A stretch of 64,000 bases of DNA. Origin: Gonatopus flavifemur. Its lineage: Eukaryota; Arthropoda; Insecta; Hymenoptera; Dryinidae. Every line of letters starts with the position of its first letter. The first letter of the stretch is position 1. The translations under genes were made by a program, and so were the position numbers. Below, piece by piece: positions 10,443 to 20,911 of this stretch. The stretch covers positions 19,353,501 to 19,417,500 of the forward strand of contig JAFFJZ010000006.1 in the NCBI GenBank assembly GCA_018340375.1, in the 5' to 3' direction. The notes beneath the pieces were generated by a model. The model did no database searches, was not told the origin of the DNA, and worked only from the letters and a program-made list of their open reading frames with translations.

Positions 10443-11181
10443 ATAATTGTCAATATCACATAGCGAGATATAATGTCAGTGGTGTATATTTTCAGAGTGA
10501 GAGTGATCTTTTGAACAAGTTGTTTGTTACATATCCAAATATAAGATAAGTTGATTGTGCTTAAAACTTGAACAGTTCGATGAATTATTTGGTGAAATAT
10601 ATTGAAGTACATGATTCAGTGATCGTTAGTGTTTGATGAATATCATAGATACCTTCAAGTTATTCTTTTCTCACTGTTATTGGAAAACAATTTATCAGTA
10701 AATGTGGATGAGAATTTGATGAAATCATCGTAAACGAAGACCGTACATAAAATTCAGCGTAAGGAGTTCGATAATTCGCAAAATATTGTGACTTGGAGAT
10801 TCGTTACTTTTAGCGCTAGCACTGTAAGGTTACAAAATCGTACTTTTCACAGAATTTGTCAGTATTTACACGGATTATTCAAGTTTTCAATTAATGAACG
10901 AATTCACTTTCTTTGAAATTTGGTTGTAAACAAAGACATTTGAAGTGGTATCCATATGCACTCATAACCTCAAAACTGCAAGATGTCTTTTTGATATGTC
11001 TTGTAGATGTCTTTCATAAGATATCTTCAAGATATCTTCAAGATGTTCATGTTTATTGGATAGAGATATTCAGGATTGGTCATATCTGGGAATAAGCTTC
11101 TTTGTGAATAAAGGAATGAAGCGTGAAGTTCTTGGTCTGTCGTCATAGCGAGATTTTTTTATCCGTGTTAAAGTGGCATAT

Positions 11182-11328
11182 CCCAGATAGAAAAATGTCT
11201 CAATAATGCCATTATAATGGTGACATGCACGCCAAGAAATGTTTGCATCATGGTACCAAGTTGTTTCCGCATAAGGCATTGTTCTTGGTAGCAAAACGAG
11301 GTGATGGTGGCATGGTTTTCTATCTGGG
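11182..11328. mobile_element. CCC...GGG MITE, 147 bp, TSD AT
   Basis: It begins CCCAGATAGAAAAATG and ends CATGGTTTTCTATCTGGG; AT flanks both sides (11180-11181, 11329-11330). The interior has inverted AATGCCATTA-type and GGTGGCAT blocks. Non-coding. Confidence 0.85.
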
Positions 11329-11417
11329 ATCAAATGCCAGATTTCTCCCGATGTGTATCAAATTCAGAAATCTCAGTAAAATGAAGAAAAACAGCACGAA
11401 GAGATAGAGTTGAAGAG

Positions 11418-11750
11418 CACACAAAGAGAACAAACAAATCTAATTTTGCTGAGTCCCTTTTTATGGAGTTTTTTGCTGTGACATAGCAAACTATTCCCAA
11501 TCTTGTTACCTACGACCGCGATATTCCACCTATGGCAGCAAAAAATTCTTGCTCCTCCAGCAAATTCTTAGTATTACACACATATGGAATAACAAACCAC
11601 GTTTTCTTGGAGAACTTAATATTTTCTTGCTGCCGCAGTTGAAAAGTCGCTGTCATAGCTAACAAGATTGTCTTTATAGTAAAACATTTGCTGCTCCAGC
11701 AACAGGTGACCAGCAACATCAGATTCCGCTGTCATAATTTTCCATTCACT
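11418..11750. repeat. GCTG/CAGC MITE copy, degraded ends
   Basis: Family blocks in order: TTTTGCTGTGACATAGC, TTGTTACCTACGACCGCG, GCTCCTCCAGCAAATT, GCTGCCGCAGTTGAAAAG, CGCTGTCATAGCTAACAAG, TTGCTGCTCCAGCAACAGG and CCGCTGTCATAA. Neither CACGGAG end is intact. Confidence 0.75.
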
Positions 11751-13759
11751 TCAAATGGCAGAAATTTTCTTAGCAATCCGTGGACGAATGGTTTTTTCAT
11801 TTGAATAAAATTTATGACCATGATTTTGAAGTCTTAAATCGATTCTCGTAACTAATGAAACGACAAACTTGTTTCACTCAAATCAAACTAATTGGATTTC
11901 CATCCGCGTATCATAACAAAAAGCATAAATCGTGTTAAGATAAACGCAAATAGTCAACAAATACGTTTCATTGATGCTCTTGTGATGATGATGTGAAAAT
12001 GAACTACTACGTCGATGCATGATAATGGTCATTTTGAAACGAGAAATAAATGACATGATCGGTATGATATTGTTGAATGACGCAGTACTAATTAATCGTC
12101 AAAAACAAAAGAATTTCACCCGTTCGATGAATCATCATCAATGAGATTATCAGAAAGTACGATCGATTGAGCAATTATCGATTACACGACTCTTCATAAA
12201 TTCATATCATCCATGTTTTATATAAAACGTGAGGATCTATGCAACATGAAAACAACGTTCATATTTTCATGCAAATCTGCACGTCGATAGTTCCAAGAAG
12301 TGTTTTCAAGACTTATCCTTAGTCATCTTCAAATCATAAAACCAACTGGAGAAAATGGATTATTGGTCACGCGTTGGAGTGACCTACCCATACGTTATCG
12401 TGATAGAAAATCTATACGCGAGCCTTGAGGTGGTATAATCGTTGATACTCTCATGTTCATCCAGAGAACCGGAAGTGATCGGACCTTGAGAAGTAGTGCC
12501 ACAGTATGCAATATAGATTTGAATAATCGTACAAAGTAGAGAAATGGTGAGAAAAATAGTTGTCATTTGATATTCATGTATTCGTAATTTATCATTTTTT
12601 CTAGCAGTTGTTTGAATATTGCGACTCATTTCTCTATTGGTAAATAACGCGATGAATTTCACGATATCGTGCGTTAGGTAACTGAAAAACTAGATTACAC
12701 TTACGAAATCGCTAATTTCGAATCAGGAAAATCATTTACACACTTTTTTCTACGATAAATAATCATTCATGCATGATTTTCTTAATACTCTATCTTGATT
12801 GTTTGATCGTGGTTTCCTGGTGTACATTATATTTCAGGAAACTCATTTGTATTTCACATCGCGGAGTATTTAAAATACCTCTTCTCGAATGATGTTTTCT
12901 ACGAGAGGTAACGAGGCATAGAGCAAATATTGAACTTAAGCGCGACGAGATCGCCTCGCGCCGGTAAATAGGTAATTCCTCGTGCGCTGCGGTTCTCTTG
13001 GTTGCCGCCAACACGCTATACACAACAATGTTATTACCTTGGTCGTAGGATCGTCGGGGCTTACGACTCAAGAACACCGTGCAAGTTCAAGGTCGTTATG
13101 CTCGACAGAGCGTTCACAAAACTCCCCACGGAAGATCTTGAGGTGTGACCTATACCTACCGTTTATATTTGTTTACCACTACCCCACTACCTCCAACCAC
13201 CATCGCGATCGCCATCGTCATCGCCGTAGACTTTAAACGAATTCTATCGAGTATAGGAATGTCTACATCATGGTTGCGCGGCAAAACGCTGTGAATACGT
13301 TGCACGCGTGGCCGCAGTCACCCAACTCACAATTAGTAGCTTTATAAAAACCAGATGAGTGTATGGATAACGTGTAATGGACTTGTCCATTGTACAATGC
13401 ATGGATAGGTGGGTGCGTTGCTCTTGCATCGGTGATATTCGATCCCCTGTCACGCGTGACGAAGTTCGGGGTATTTCTAACATTGTTTCATTGTTTTCAG
13501 TAGCCTTGGAACGTATTACAATCATTGTTTTGTGAATGAAAACATTCACTCGAATTGTTACTATTCATTCTACTAGGCATTCGGTTGGGACGAGATCTGG
13601 GAAACTTTATCTGAAATCAGCCCTACAAACGATGATCACTGCAACGCCGGTGAAGAGCCGTTACTGGCCCCTTGAAACGCCTGCACTCGTTTTTGTTGGG
13701 AGGTCCTAATGTAAAATGTAAAAAACTATAGCAGGGCATGTTAACCTGAGATAATTACA
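11751..13759. other. Unassigned stretch, no gene recognised
   Basis: Apparently single-copy DNA. A minus-strand frame at 12384-12662 contains one strongly hydrophobic run of about 22 residues (TTIFLTISLLCTIIQIYIAY) after a basic N-terminal part, which could be a membrane segment, but I see no family match. Around 12900-13250 GC content rises locally. No promoter or splice pattern is convincing. Confidence 0.4.
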
Positions 13760-13875
13760 GCCCCTGTCACAATTAATCCATAAAATCTTATTCATGAATG
13801 GGAAAATGAATAGGTTTCAACGAAATTCAATGATATTCAATCAGAAATTTCACCACCCGTAATAGGGTTTAAGGG
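13760..13875 (+). repeat. Dispersed repeat fragment, pair of 29110-29240
   Basis: CCCCTGTCA...ATAAAATCTTATTCATGAATG, then GAATAGGTTTCAACG, AATGATATTCAATCAGAAA, TTTCACCACCCGTAATAGG is repeated, diverged and inverted, at 29110-29240. Origin unknown. Confidence 0.65.
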
Positions 13876-13879
13876 GCGA

Positions 13880-14510
13880 TCCTGCTTTAGGAGGCCTCAA
13901 AAAAGCGTTGTTTTGGAAAATTTTTTAAGATACGAAAAAAATAATTGAATGAAACGAACTTTTCAAGTTGATAAAAAAATGTTTTTCCAATGAGAAATAA
14001 TAAGGGAAAATGCGTTTTCTTCAGTTTTCAGTTTTACAATTATTATAAACTGGTGGGGGCGATTGTGAAAAGCTATAGACGTCCGATTGAAATGAACCAA
14101 AGCCTCTTCTATTTGAACTTGAAAAGTTTATGGAAAATTATGTCTCAGCAATGTTTATAGCAAATTTGAGTGACAAAAGAGCTGTTTTTTTTCAAACCCC
14201 GAGTAAATTCTGAATTCCACAATTTCTTCCGGGTTTTCTTGGTTCACATAGAAGAATGACGTGTGAAAATTGGAATGTCGTTTGGTTTTTCTTTCTTTCC
14301 CACCGATAGAAGACTCGAATTGCGAGACGCTCTACGAATGTGGACATAACTCTTACATATATAATCTTTTCACGCTGGAAAAAATTTTTTCATTCACTTG
14401 AAAAAAACATGAAAATACTCTGAAAAGTTCGTTGGATGAAATTATTTTTTTGGTACCTCAAAGGATTCTCAAAAAAACACTATTTTTCTAACTGGGGCCC
14501 CAGCTATTTA
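13880..14510. repeat. Foldback repeat
   Basis: The left arm near 13888-13965 (GGCCTCAAAAAAGCG, AAAAAAATAATTGAATGAAACG, AACTTTTCA) pairs with the right arm near 14420-14500 (TGAAAAGTTCGTTGGATGAAAT, TTTTTTGGTACCTCAAAGG, CAAAAAAACACTATTTTTC, GGGGCCCC). The exact ends are not resolved. No coding content. Confidence 0.6.
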
Positions 14511-14517
14511 ATTGCTG

Positions 14518-14821
14518 CACGGAGAAAAAAATATACTACTTTTTCTTATTTCGCTTGCTAAACCAGAAACAGGAAGGTTTGTAAAACCATTTTTTACATA
14601 AAAATACGGGAGATTGAGAATGAATCAGTGAATTTTACTATACGCTTTATAAACTTCAACGTTCAGCATTTAAAATTTCAATCGTAACTATTAAGTTTTC
14701 TACAATATTCGTAATCTTCCGTATTTTTATGTACAAATTCCTTTGACAAACCTTCCTGTTTCTAGTTTACTAAGAAAAATAACGAAAATTCTTATATTTT
14801 CGAGCGGCATTTTTCTCTGTG
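14518..14821. mobile_element. Foldback MITE with CACGGAG ends, copy 1
   Basis: It starts CACGGAGAAAAAAAT and ends ATTTTTCTCTGTG. The flanks are TG on both sides. Internal arms pair: AAACAGGAAGGTTTGT with ACAAACCTTCCTGTTT, and TTTTACATAAAAATACGGGAGATT with AATCTTCCGTATTTTTATGTA. A second copy lies inverted at 60691-60974. Its interior is unrelated to GCTG/CAGC although the ends are alike. Confidence 0.85.
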
Positions 14822-14864
14822 TGCCACAGTAAGAATTTGTAATCCTCAGGGCTGAATTTTGGTG

Positions 14865-14980
14865 CACTGTAAAAAATATTTGGAATTTTCCCATACCTGT
14901 GTGAAGGAAATGTCCTATACTTGTACGGGAATTTCTCATAAAAATATTAAAATTACTGTTTATATGAGATTTTTACAGTG
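14865..14980. mobile_element. Short MITE with CACTGTAAAAAA ends
   Basis: The left end CACTGTAAAAAATATTTGG and right end GAGATTTTTACAGTG face each other 116 bp apart. The following 100 bp (to about 15090) contains related GGGAAATTTCC(T/C)AT blocks, so the copy may be composite. Similar termini bound the element at 19477-20771. Confidence 0.5.
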
Positions 14981-15503
14981 AATTTATAGGATTTTCCCCG
15001 AATATTCACGGGAAATTTCCTATTCGTGTATGTGTTGATTACTTCAAATACATGTATGTGAAATTTCCCATGAAAATTTGTCACATTGTGGTTGATATTT
15101 GGATAACGAAAAAGTTATACAAAGTTAAAGTTCGGGGAAGGAGTAAATATTTTCGGATTTGAAGAGTTGGCGAATGTTTAGTTAGTTAGTTCGCATACTA
15201 CGTTCCTGAGTAATCACTCTTCAAGGTCTAGGATGGTAGATGCGAGGCATCGGCTCACCTAATCAAGGTGTCGGTGCTTCATCAATCAATCCTCTCATCA
15301 ATCGTTCAAATATATCAACAAGACGTCTTCTCATCCCGTTAGACTTTATTCCATCGAAATTATATGGCTTCGTTGATTCGTATTGTATCATCCAACAGGT
15401 TCGTCGGAATTACAAACCGCTAAGTTCAGTTTGCATTGAATTGTGAAGGAATTCATAATATTATCGTGTTGGGATTTACATATCAATGGTAATGACAGTT
15501 ATA

Positions 15504-15771
15504 CACGGCAGAAAAAGAGATTCACTCACAGTGAAATCTGATTTCACTGGATCCCTTTTGACCTATTTTGCAGCAATTTTGTTAGGCGATTTTTTAGCTG
15601 TGGAAGCAAGAAATGTTGACTTTTCCAGCAAAATTTGTTTGCTATTCTATTCCTGCAAGAGCAAATATTTTTGACTACAGGCACAGCTAAAAAACCGTTA
15701 TTGCAACTAACGAGATTGCTGTCACAGCAAAAATCAGATTTCGCTATCACAGCGAATTTTCGTTCTCCGCG
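15504..15771. mobile_element. GCTG/CAGC MITE with TA TSD
   Basis: It starts CACGGCAGAAAAAGAGATTC and ends TTTTCGTTCTCCGCG; TA flanks both (15502-15503, 15772-15773). Family blocks are ordered as usual, including TTTTTTAGCTGTGG, AACTAACGAGATTGCTGTCA and TTTCGCTATCACAGCGAA. The long minus-strand open frame (15544-16032) runs through this non-coding repeat and is spurious. Confidence 0.85.
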
Positions 15772-16159
15772 TATATGAGAGAAACAAAATTGACATACCG
15801 ATTCAATTTCCATCCCTCTCTTCGAAGAGGAACTGTCCAATTTCCAACTTATACGGCACAGAATCTGATTCTGCGCAGGGAACACGTTAAACTTGTTGAA
15901 ACCATAATTGAGACATTCCATATCTCGGATCCAATATGGTGAACATCGAGCGGACAATTTCGGTGAGTTCTTCTTCACTTCAGTAGCGAAGCTTGTCCCC
16001 AGATCCTGTAGCAATTTTTTTTTGCTATTCATAAAGAATGAGAGATTTATCCCTCATTTTGGAAAATTATTTTGATTTTTGGTCGTTGAATTTCGTTATT
16101 TTAAATTCCAGATTCATCATCAGTTCTCTGTTGAACTCTTAGATTTCTGAGGTGCATTT

Positions 16160-16673
16160 AATGCTACACCTTCTGCTGGAGAGTAGCAATTTTTTTGCTG
16201 TGAAACCAATCTATTCGCTGTCACAGTTGACTTCTCGAGCGAAATTTGTTTGCTATTCTATAAATAATATCAAAATTTCCTGGAGGAGCAAACATTGTTT
16301 GCAGTCACAATTAAAAAATCGCTTCCGTAGCTACACTGAGAAAACAAATATCTTGAAAAATACCATAATTTATGGATTTTCAGCGCTGGTCTGACCCGAG
16401 TCGGAATATTCACTTGCATGAATCTCTAAAGGTACCATGATTTCTCGGACTTTTTGAAATAAGTATGGTACCTTCCGTATAAAAGTCCAAGACATTATGG
16501 TACTTTTAGAGGTTTTTTCAGGTGAATATTTAGACTCGGTCAGACCAGCGCAGAAAATCCATAAATTATGGTACTTTTTAAGATACCTTTTTCTCCGTGT
16601 AACAAGATGGCTGTGGTAACAAATAGTTCGCTGTCACAGTGAAAAATCTGCTGACCCAGCGAAATTACACTTT
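16160..16673. mobile_element. GCTG/CAGC MITE split by a TA MITE
   Basis: The left piece runs to 16333 (family blocks TTTTTTGCTGTG, GCTATTCTATAAATAAT, AAAATCGCTTCCGTAGC). The right piece starts 16602 with ACAAGATGGCTGTGG and continues TTCGCTGTCACAGTG and CTGACCCAGCGAAAT to about 16673, where the next element begins. Removing 16334-16599 and one TA restores the family block TAGCTAACAAGAT. Confidence 0.8.
16334..16599. mobile_element. Foldback TA MITE, 266 bp
   Basis: It starts CACTGAGAAAACAAATATC and ends GATACCTTTTTCTCCGTG, with TA at 16332-16333 and 16600-16601. The arms pair well: TACCATAATTTATGGATTTTC with GAAAATCCATAAATTATGGTA, and GCGCTGGTCTGAC with GTCAGACCAGCGC. Non-coding. Confidence 0.9.
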
Positions 16674-16912
16674 CCCATGTGGAAATTGACCAACGGCCCA
16701 GTACTGGTTCAGTAACGCTGCCATAGCTGCCAGTGCTGTCGAATTTGTAATGTCATCACTGGCCCAGGTCGTTTGACGGTACTGAACCAATACTGGGATG
16801 ATAACAATGTCTTACATAAGGCCCATTATTGGCGTTCAATTTTGCCCGTACTGGCATTCAAACGTAGACAGTACTGTCATTTCAATCTAGCTCGGAATTT
16901 CTCTCTAAATTC

Positions 16913-17157
16913 CTTGGAGTGAAAATTTACTCTTGCCGAGTGAAAATACTGCAACTCCGAAAGAGTGAAAATTCACTCTATAAGAGTGGAAATCAACTCT
17001 GGTGTTTGGAGTGAAAAACTCACTCTTAGGAAAAAGAGTGAATATTGACTTTTAAAGAGTGAAATTTCACTCTTCAAGAGTTGAGCTCCCACTCCGTTCT
17101 AGAGTTGCAGTATTTTGACTCTTTGAAGAGTGAATATTCACTCCAAAGAATTTAGAC
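16913..17157. mobile_element. Nested repeat of AAGAGTGAA units with inverted ends
   Basis: The ends TCTAAATTCCTTGGAGTGAA and TTCACTCCAAAGAATTTAGA are inverted; inside, GAAAATACTGCAACTC and GAGTTGCAGTATTTT also pair. The interior is a run of AGAGTGAA/TTCACTCT palindromic units of about 20-30 bp. It interrupts the GGCATTTCAATCT minisatellite of the surrounding element. Confidence 0.7.
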
Positions 17158-17890
17158 ATTTCAATCTTGCCTGTACCGGCATTCCAATCCACGCAACATT
17201 GGGATTTCAATTTTCTCTGAACTGGCATTTCAACCGTGTCAGTGTTGGCATTCCAATCTCAGCAGTACGACCATTTCAATTCTACCTTTTTTTGGCATTT
17301 TGCATGGCAAGGTTATTGATCTCATGTAGATTCCACGCAGCCAAACTGTATGTGCTGTGAAATTTTGCGCCAACTTTTTCCATAAATTATTTGATAAATT
17401 TTAATTTAGTATAGATAATAATCAAACTATTCTCTCAGTGTAGCCAAGTTGCCGCGAAGGTTAAGTTGACACCCAACCCACAATCGCTTTCGTAGTGAAA
17501 CACTGTTGAAACATCGATGCTGGCACTGTATCGTCTTTTCGTAAAATTTCAGAAGATTATCAACTCTGGCTCAGTACTGGAGCGGTCTTTGCTCACCAAA
17601 GTAGCCATGTTTCAGCAGAAGTGGGTTGATCCATTAACAATAGACTCACCAACAATTCTGTCGTGAAACAACGTGGTGTCGATGCTGGCGCAATACCGTC
17701 TCTGTGTAACGCTTCAAAATATTACCAACTCTGGCTCAGTACTGGAACGGTTTTGTTTTTCTACAATCTAGGTATTCTCCAATCATTGTTCATTCGGTAC
17801 TGATCCAAGACTGTCTGCTCAAGGAAACCAATACTGTCTGAGAACCGTCGAACATTTGGTGTCAGTTGAAAAAGAGTAATGGCACAGTAC

Positions 17891-17905
17891 GGGGGGGGGG
17901 GGGGG
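17891..17905 (+). repeat. Poly-G tract (15 bp)
   Basis: Fifteen consecutive G after GGCACAGTAC. Homopolymer G runs of this length are unusual in such AT-rich DNA and are prone to sequencing error and slippage. Confidence 0.95.
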
Positions 17906-17980
17906 CAGTTGTTTTGGCCGAAGTATGACAAATACAAACTTGCCAGTATTGGGCCATTCGTCAAGTCCAGCAATTTCCAC

Positions 17981-19199
17981 ATGGTTGCTATGGCAGCAAA
18001 TACAGAACTGGCACGATGATAAGATTGCTAAACATTTTTTTCATTCTCTAACGAATCGTCCAATCCTCGTTACAGCAAGAAGCTTGCAATTTATCGAACT
18101 TTCCACTCAGCAGCTCAATTTATGTGAAATTATTCCCCCTTGCCCGCATGATTCCATCAAACACGCACTTAAGAACATTGATAATTCATTCCACACGATT
18201 TTTCTTGTCCATACAGTTTTTACGCCACACGTAACTGCAAGGAAATTCGTATTTCATTATGGAGAAAATTATATCATTATAGTAAAAATATGATCGAAAG
18301 GTGAATTTATGCGGCAGCGTGTAGGCAAAGCGGAAATCACTCTGACAAATGGAGGACATCAATTTCATAAAGGCCGTTCGCGGTCGCAAACCGCGAAAGT
18401 TTCACTGTCGTCGGTCGTAGTGAGTTTTTAAGTGACAATTCTGTTTGTTATGACAAAACGCGAGATGTGTTATTGTGAGTACGAAAGGCAATGAGACTCT
18501 CGTTACAACGAGGAGAGAATTCAAGATCGACGCGGCACAGCATACGAATGATGTGCTTAGATCAAGGGGAATTACACTTTTCCTCTACCCACGTCAACGT
18601 TCGACGATTATTATCATTGTTTCCGGTAGAAATTTTGTAGAGTTATATTATTATTGTCGTCGTTGAATTTTGGTTTTCATTATCTTCTTCTCAACGTGAC
18701 AATACAAGTGTATTCAAATCGCATGACGATTAAAGCTTCGCGGATGGAAAAATCCGTCATACTTATATGACATCTGAATAGAATTAATTGTAACTTCACA
18801 CAAAGAAGATAGCCGATGAATGCACGCACAACGAATCTCGTTTCGCGACATGAGATATCAGCATCGTTGAATAAGTACCTGTGTTTTTTTAGCAGTCGTT
18901 TCATTTATTTTCTATACAATCGTTTTTGTTTTGTATATAATGAAGTATCTGAAAAATTTGTATTTTTGTATATAAATTGAAAGATGTCTCATGCAAGAAT
19001 TACCAATAGAAAAGAAACGATATTTCTTAAGTATTAATATATCCTTTCAAAGTCTGAAAGATGTCTTGTGCAACAGATTTGAATCAGTTCAAGATACCTT
19101 AATATATTACTTGAAAAATACATTTCAAAGATATTTTTTATGTGTATGTTTTTAAAGCCTCAAAGACGTCTTTTAAATATCTTCGATGAATCTCTTAAA
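17981..19199. other. Unassigned stretch with an AAAGATGTCTT fragment
   Basis: 17983-18030 (TTGCTATGGCAGCAAAT...AAGATTGCT) may be a GCTG/CAGC scrap. 18030-18960 looks single-copy without a gene. 18970-19180 holds degenerate GAAAGATGTCTTGTGCAACA and AAAGACGTCTTTTAAATATCTT blocks akin to the AGATATCT-rich arms at 49.35-49.58 and 50.27-50.51 kb. Confidence 0.45.
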
Positions 19200-19667
19200 A
19201 TTTGTTTTATGTCTTGGAGAGGGGTTTTTGTCCGCTATCAGCTCGGCAAATAATTTGCTAACGAATTACTTCAATGGATTGTTCGGCTATTTGGAGGAAA
19301 AAAATTTGCTGACGCTAAAAATTCATCTGGCACAGCTAACTGGGTTGTTTAGAAAGCAATATGATTAATCAGAGCAGCGAATTTTTCGCAAAAATGTATT
19401 ATTCACCGGATAGCAAACAAACTTTGCTAGAGAAGACGACATTTTTTGGTGCCACAACTAGAAAATTGCTACCCTACACTGTAAAAAATTTCTATGGAAA
19501 ACTTCACATAAATTTTCGGAAGTAATTAATACATAAATGCGTCAGGAATTTTCCGTATTTTCCTGGAAAATTTACTGGAAAATGATAGTAAAAATTCCAT
19601 AAAGTTGGGAATTTTCAGCTAAATTTATGGGAAGTTTCATATACATTTGTCGGAAATTGATTTCCTA

Positions 19668-20749
19668 CACGGTAAAAAGGAAAACTTGATTTCAGTTAAA
19701 ATATAAGCTGAATTTAGGATGCAGCCGAAAGAAGACTCATCAGACTTAAAGTCAGCTACTGGAAAACCTTCTCAAACTCAAACAAGAATACAGCTTACAT
19801 TGATCCCTATGGAACTGAAATGAAAACTGATTTTGAACTGAAATTCAAAGCGAATTGTTCCTGATAAATCGGTTCGTCCATTGTTTTTTGTTTTATTCTT
19901 CTCAACATAGCGTTACCTATCGACGATGAGGAAGTTGTTTGTGTTTATTCGGAGAATGCAAAATGAAAGTTCCCTGTTGTGTGAATTTATTCACTTCACT
20001 TGTTGACTATTCAATTATATCATGATCGTAGTTTTTGAAGATTGAACATCTTTAACCCTCATCGGGAGATTCGAACCCACATTGTTGCTGGAATAACCTG
20101 TCCTAGTCCTTTGCGTTTAACCACTTCGCCACGGTACCGTTTCGATCGACGCATGTGATAAATAATTTCATAATAGTATAATTTGATGGTATGTGTAGTG
20201 TGGAGTCGAAGATAAATTTGGAAAACATTTCACGGGAACTGAGAATTAGTGAAAATGTGAATACCCCCGAAAGTTTGAATTAATTCCAATTTGTGTTGTA
20301 ATGTTGAAGTGAAAGTGTCGACATAAAAAATCCATTGACAGTGCGGAAAATCCAATAACAAGCTTTTACGAAAGTGATATTACAAACTGCTACCGAATTT
20401 GTTAGACACCTTGAATAATAAATCAAAAACCTGAAATAATTTGACTGAATTGAAACTGTCATTAATTATATGCAAATATATATGTGTACGTATAAACAAT
20501 TGTAACACTGAAAATGAAAGAATTCTAATCTTATTTTCAGATATTTTTTACTGAATTATCCATCAAACTCTACATGGCTGCCTATAAGATATGCATTGCT
20601 GATAATCAGCATATTATCCGGTTTAGTTGAATTTAATACGGCCATAACTGTTTTTCATCCCATATTATGGCTGAAATCGTAACATTGCTGATTTTGAGCC
20701 CTATCTGAAAATCAGTCGATCATGGAATTAAGATTTACTTTTTACTGTG
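19668..20749 (-). mobile_element. 1082-bp TIR element, copy 1 (inverted twin of 22783-23864)
   Basis: It starts CACGGTAAAAAGG and ends CTTTTTACTGTG; TA flanks both sides (19666-19667, 20750-20751). Its twin at 22783-23864 has exactly the same length in opposite orientation and differs by only scattered substitutions. Both contain the same 60-codon frame (here 20280-20462, minus), which is not recognisable as a protein, and a tRNA-like A/B box segment. Near-identity points to recent amplification. Non-autonomous; no transposase motif. Confidence 0.95.
20052..20138 (-). other. tRNA-like Pol III promoter segment in the 1082-bp element
   Basis: The minus strand reads TGGCGAAGTGG (box A-like) and, about 45 bp on, GGGTTCGAATCTCCC (box B-like, with a short T-arm stem). 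The acceptor stem does not pair, so it is not a tRNA gene. The twin element carries TAGCGAAGTGG at the same place. Confidence 0.6.
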
Positions 20750-20911
20750 TATCGCCTTATTTTTTACAGTGTAGTTAATAAGATTGTTGTGATGGCAAAT
20801 AGTTTTCTATGACTTATACTACTTGCAAAAATGTTCAGCCTAACAGCTGAGAAGTTGGTTCAATCAGCAAAAAAATCTAGGTATATTCACAATGTCTTTT
20901 CAGGCGCTATA

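Larger units (their letters stand above)
8849..11090 (-). repeat. Dispersed tRNA-headed repeat, copy 1, split by foldback
   Basis: Read on the minus strand, 10862-10443 followed by 9022-8880 aligns with the plus-strand block at about 49.62-50.16 kb. Shared blocks include TACGATTTTGTAACC, TTTACGCT(C/G)AATTT(C/T)ATGTAC, AAAAGATCACT, CTCTGAAAATATACACCACT and the tRNA-like segment. The two halves here are separated by the 9023-10442 insertion. The end at 11090 reads CATATCTGGG, the same CCC/GGG type of terminus as its relative at 49.3-50.5 kb; the other end is not resolved. Confidence 0.7.
16676..17980. mobile_element. Foldback element with ATGTGGAAATTG ends and CCAGTACTGG units
   Basis: The left end CCCATGTGGAAATTG and right end CAATTTCCACATGG are inverted repeats, followed inward by GGCCCAGTACTGG and CCAGTATTGGGCC. 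The interior holds repeated CCAGTACTGG palindromes and, around 16840-17300, a degenerate minisatellite of GGCATT(C/T)CAATCT units. TT is found outside both ends. It probably belongs to the CCC group. It also contains the nested 16913-17157 repeat and a poly-G tract. Confidence 0.6.
19477..20771. mobile_element. TA MITE (CACTGTAAAAAA ends) hosting a 1082-bp element
   Basis: It starts CACTGTAAAAAATTTC and ends TTATTTTTTACAGTG; TA flanks both (19475-19476, 20772-20773). Without the nested 19668-20749 element and one TA it is about 211 bp, with GGAAAACTTCACATAAATTT and AAATTTATGGGAAGTTTC-type paired arms. Confidence 0.85.
19200..20890. mobile_element. GCTG/CAGC MITE split by nested elements
   Basis: The left piece (about 19200-19476) contains TTTGCTGACGCTAAAAATTC, GGCACAGCTAACTGG and GAATAGC-like blocks up to AGAAAATTGCTACCC. 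The right piece from 20774 continues GTTAATAAGATTGTTGTGATGG and ends before TATATTCACAATG. Excising 19477-20771 with one TA rejoins the family TAGCTAACAAGATTG block. Confidence 0.75.

Noticed and set aside
15544..16032. 162-codon minus-strand open frame, the longest in the window
   Set aside because: It runs through a GCTG/CAGC MITE copy (15504-15771) and into unrelated sequence; the repeat is non-coding in all other copies.
20280..20462. 60-codon frame present identically at 23070-23252
   Set aside because: Identity follows from the near-identical 1082-bp elements; the peptide has no recognisable feature and most of the element is non-coding, so it is not evidence of selection.
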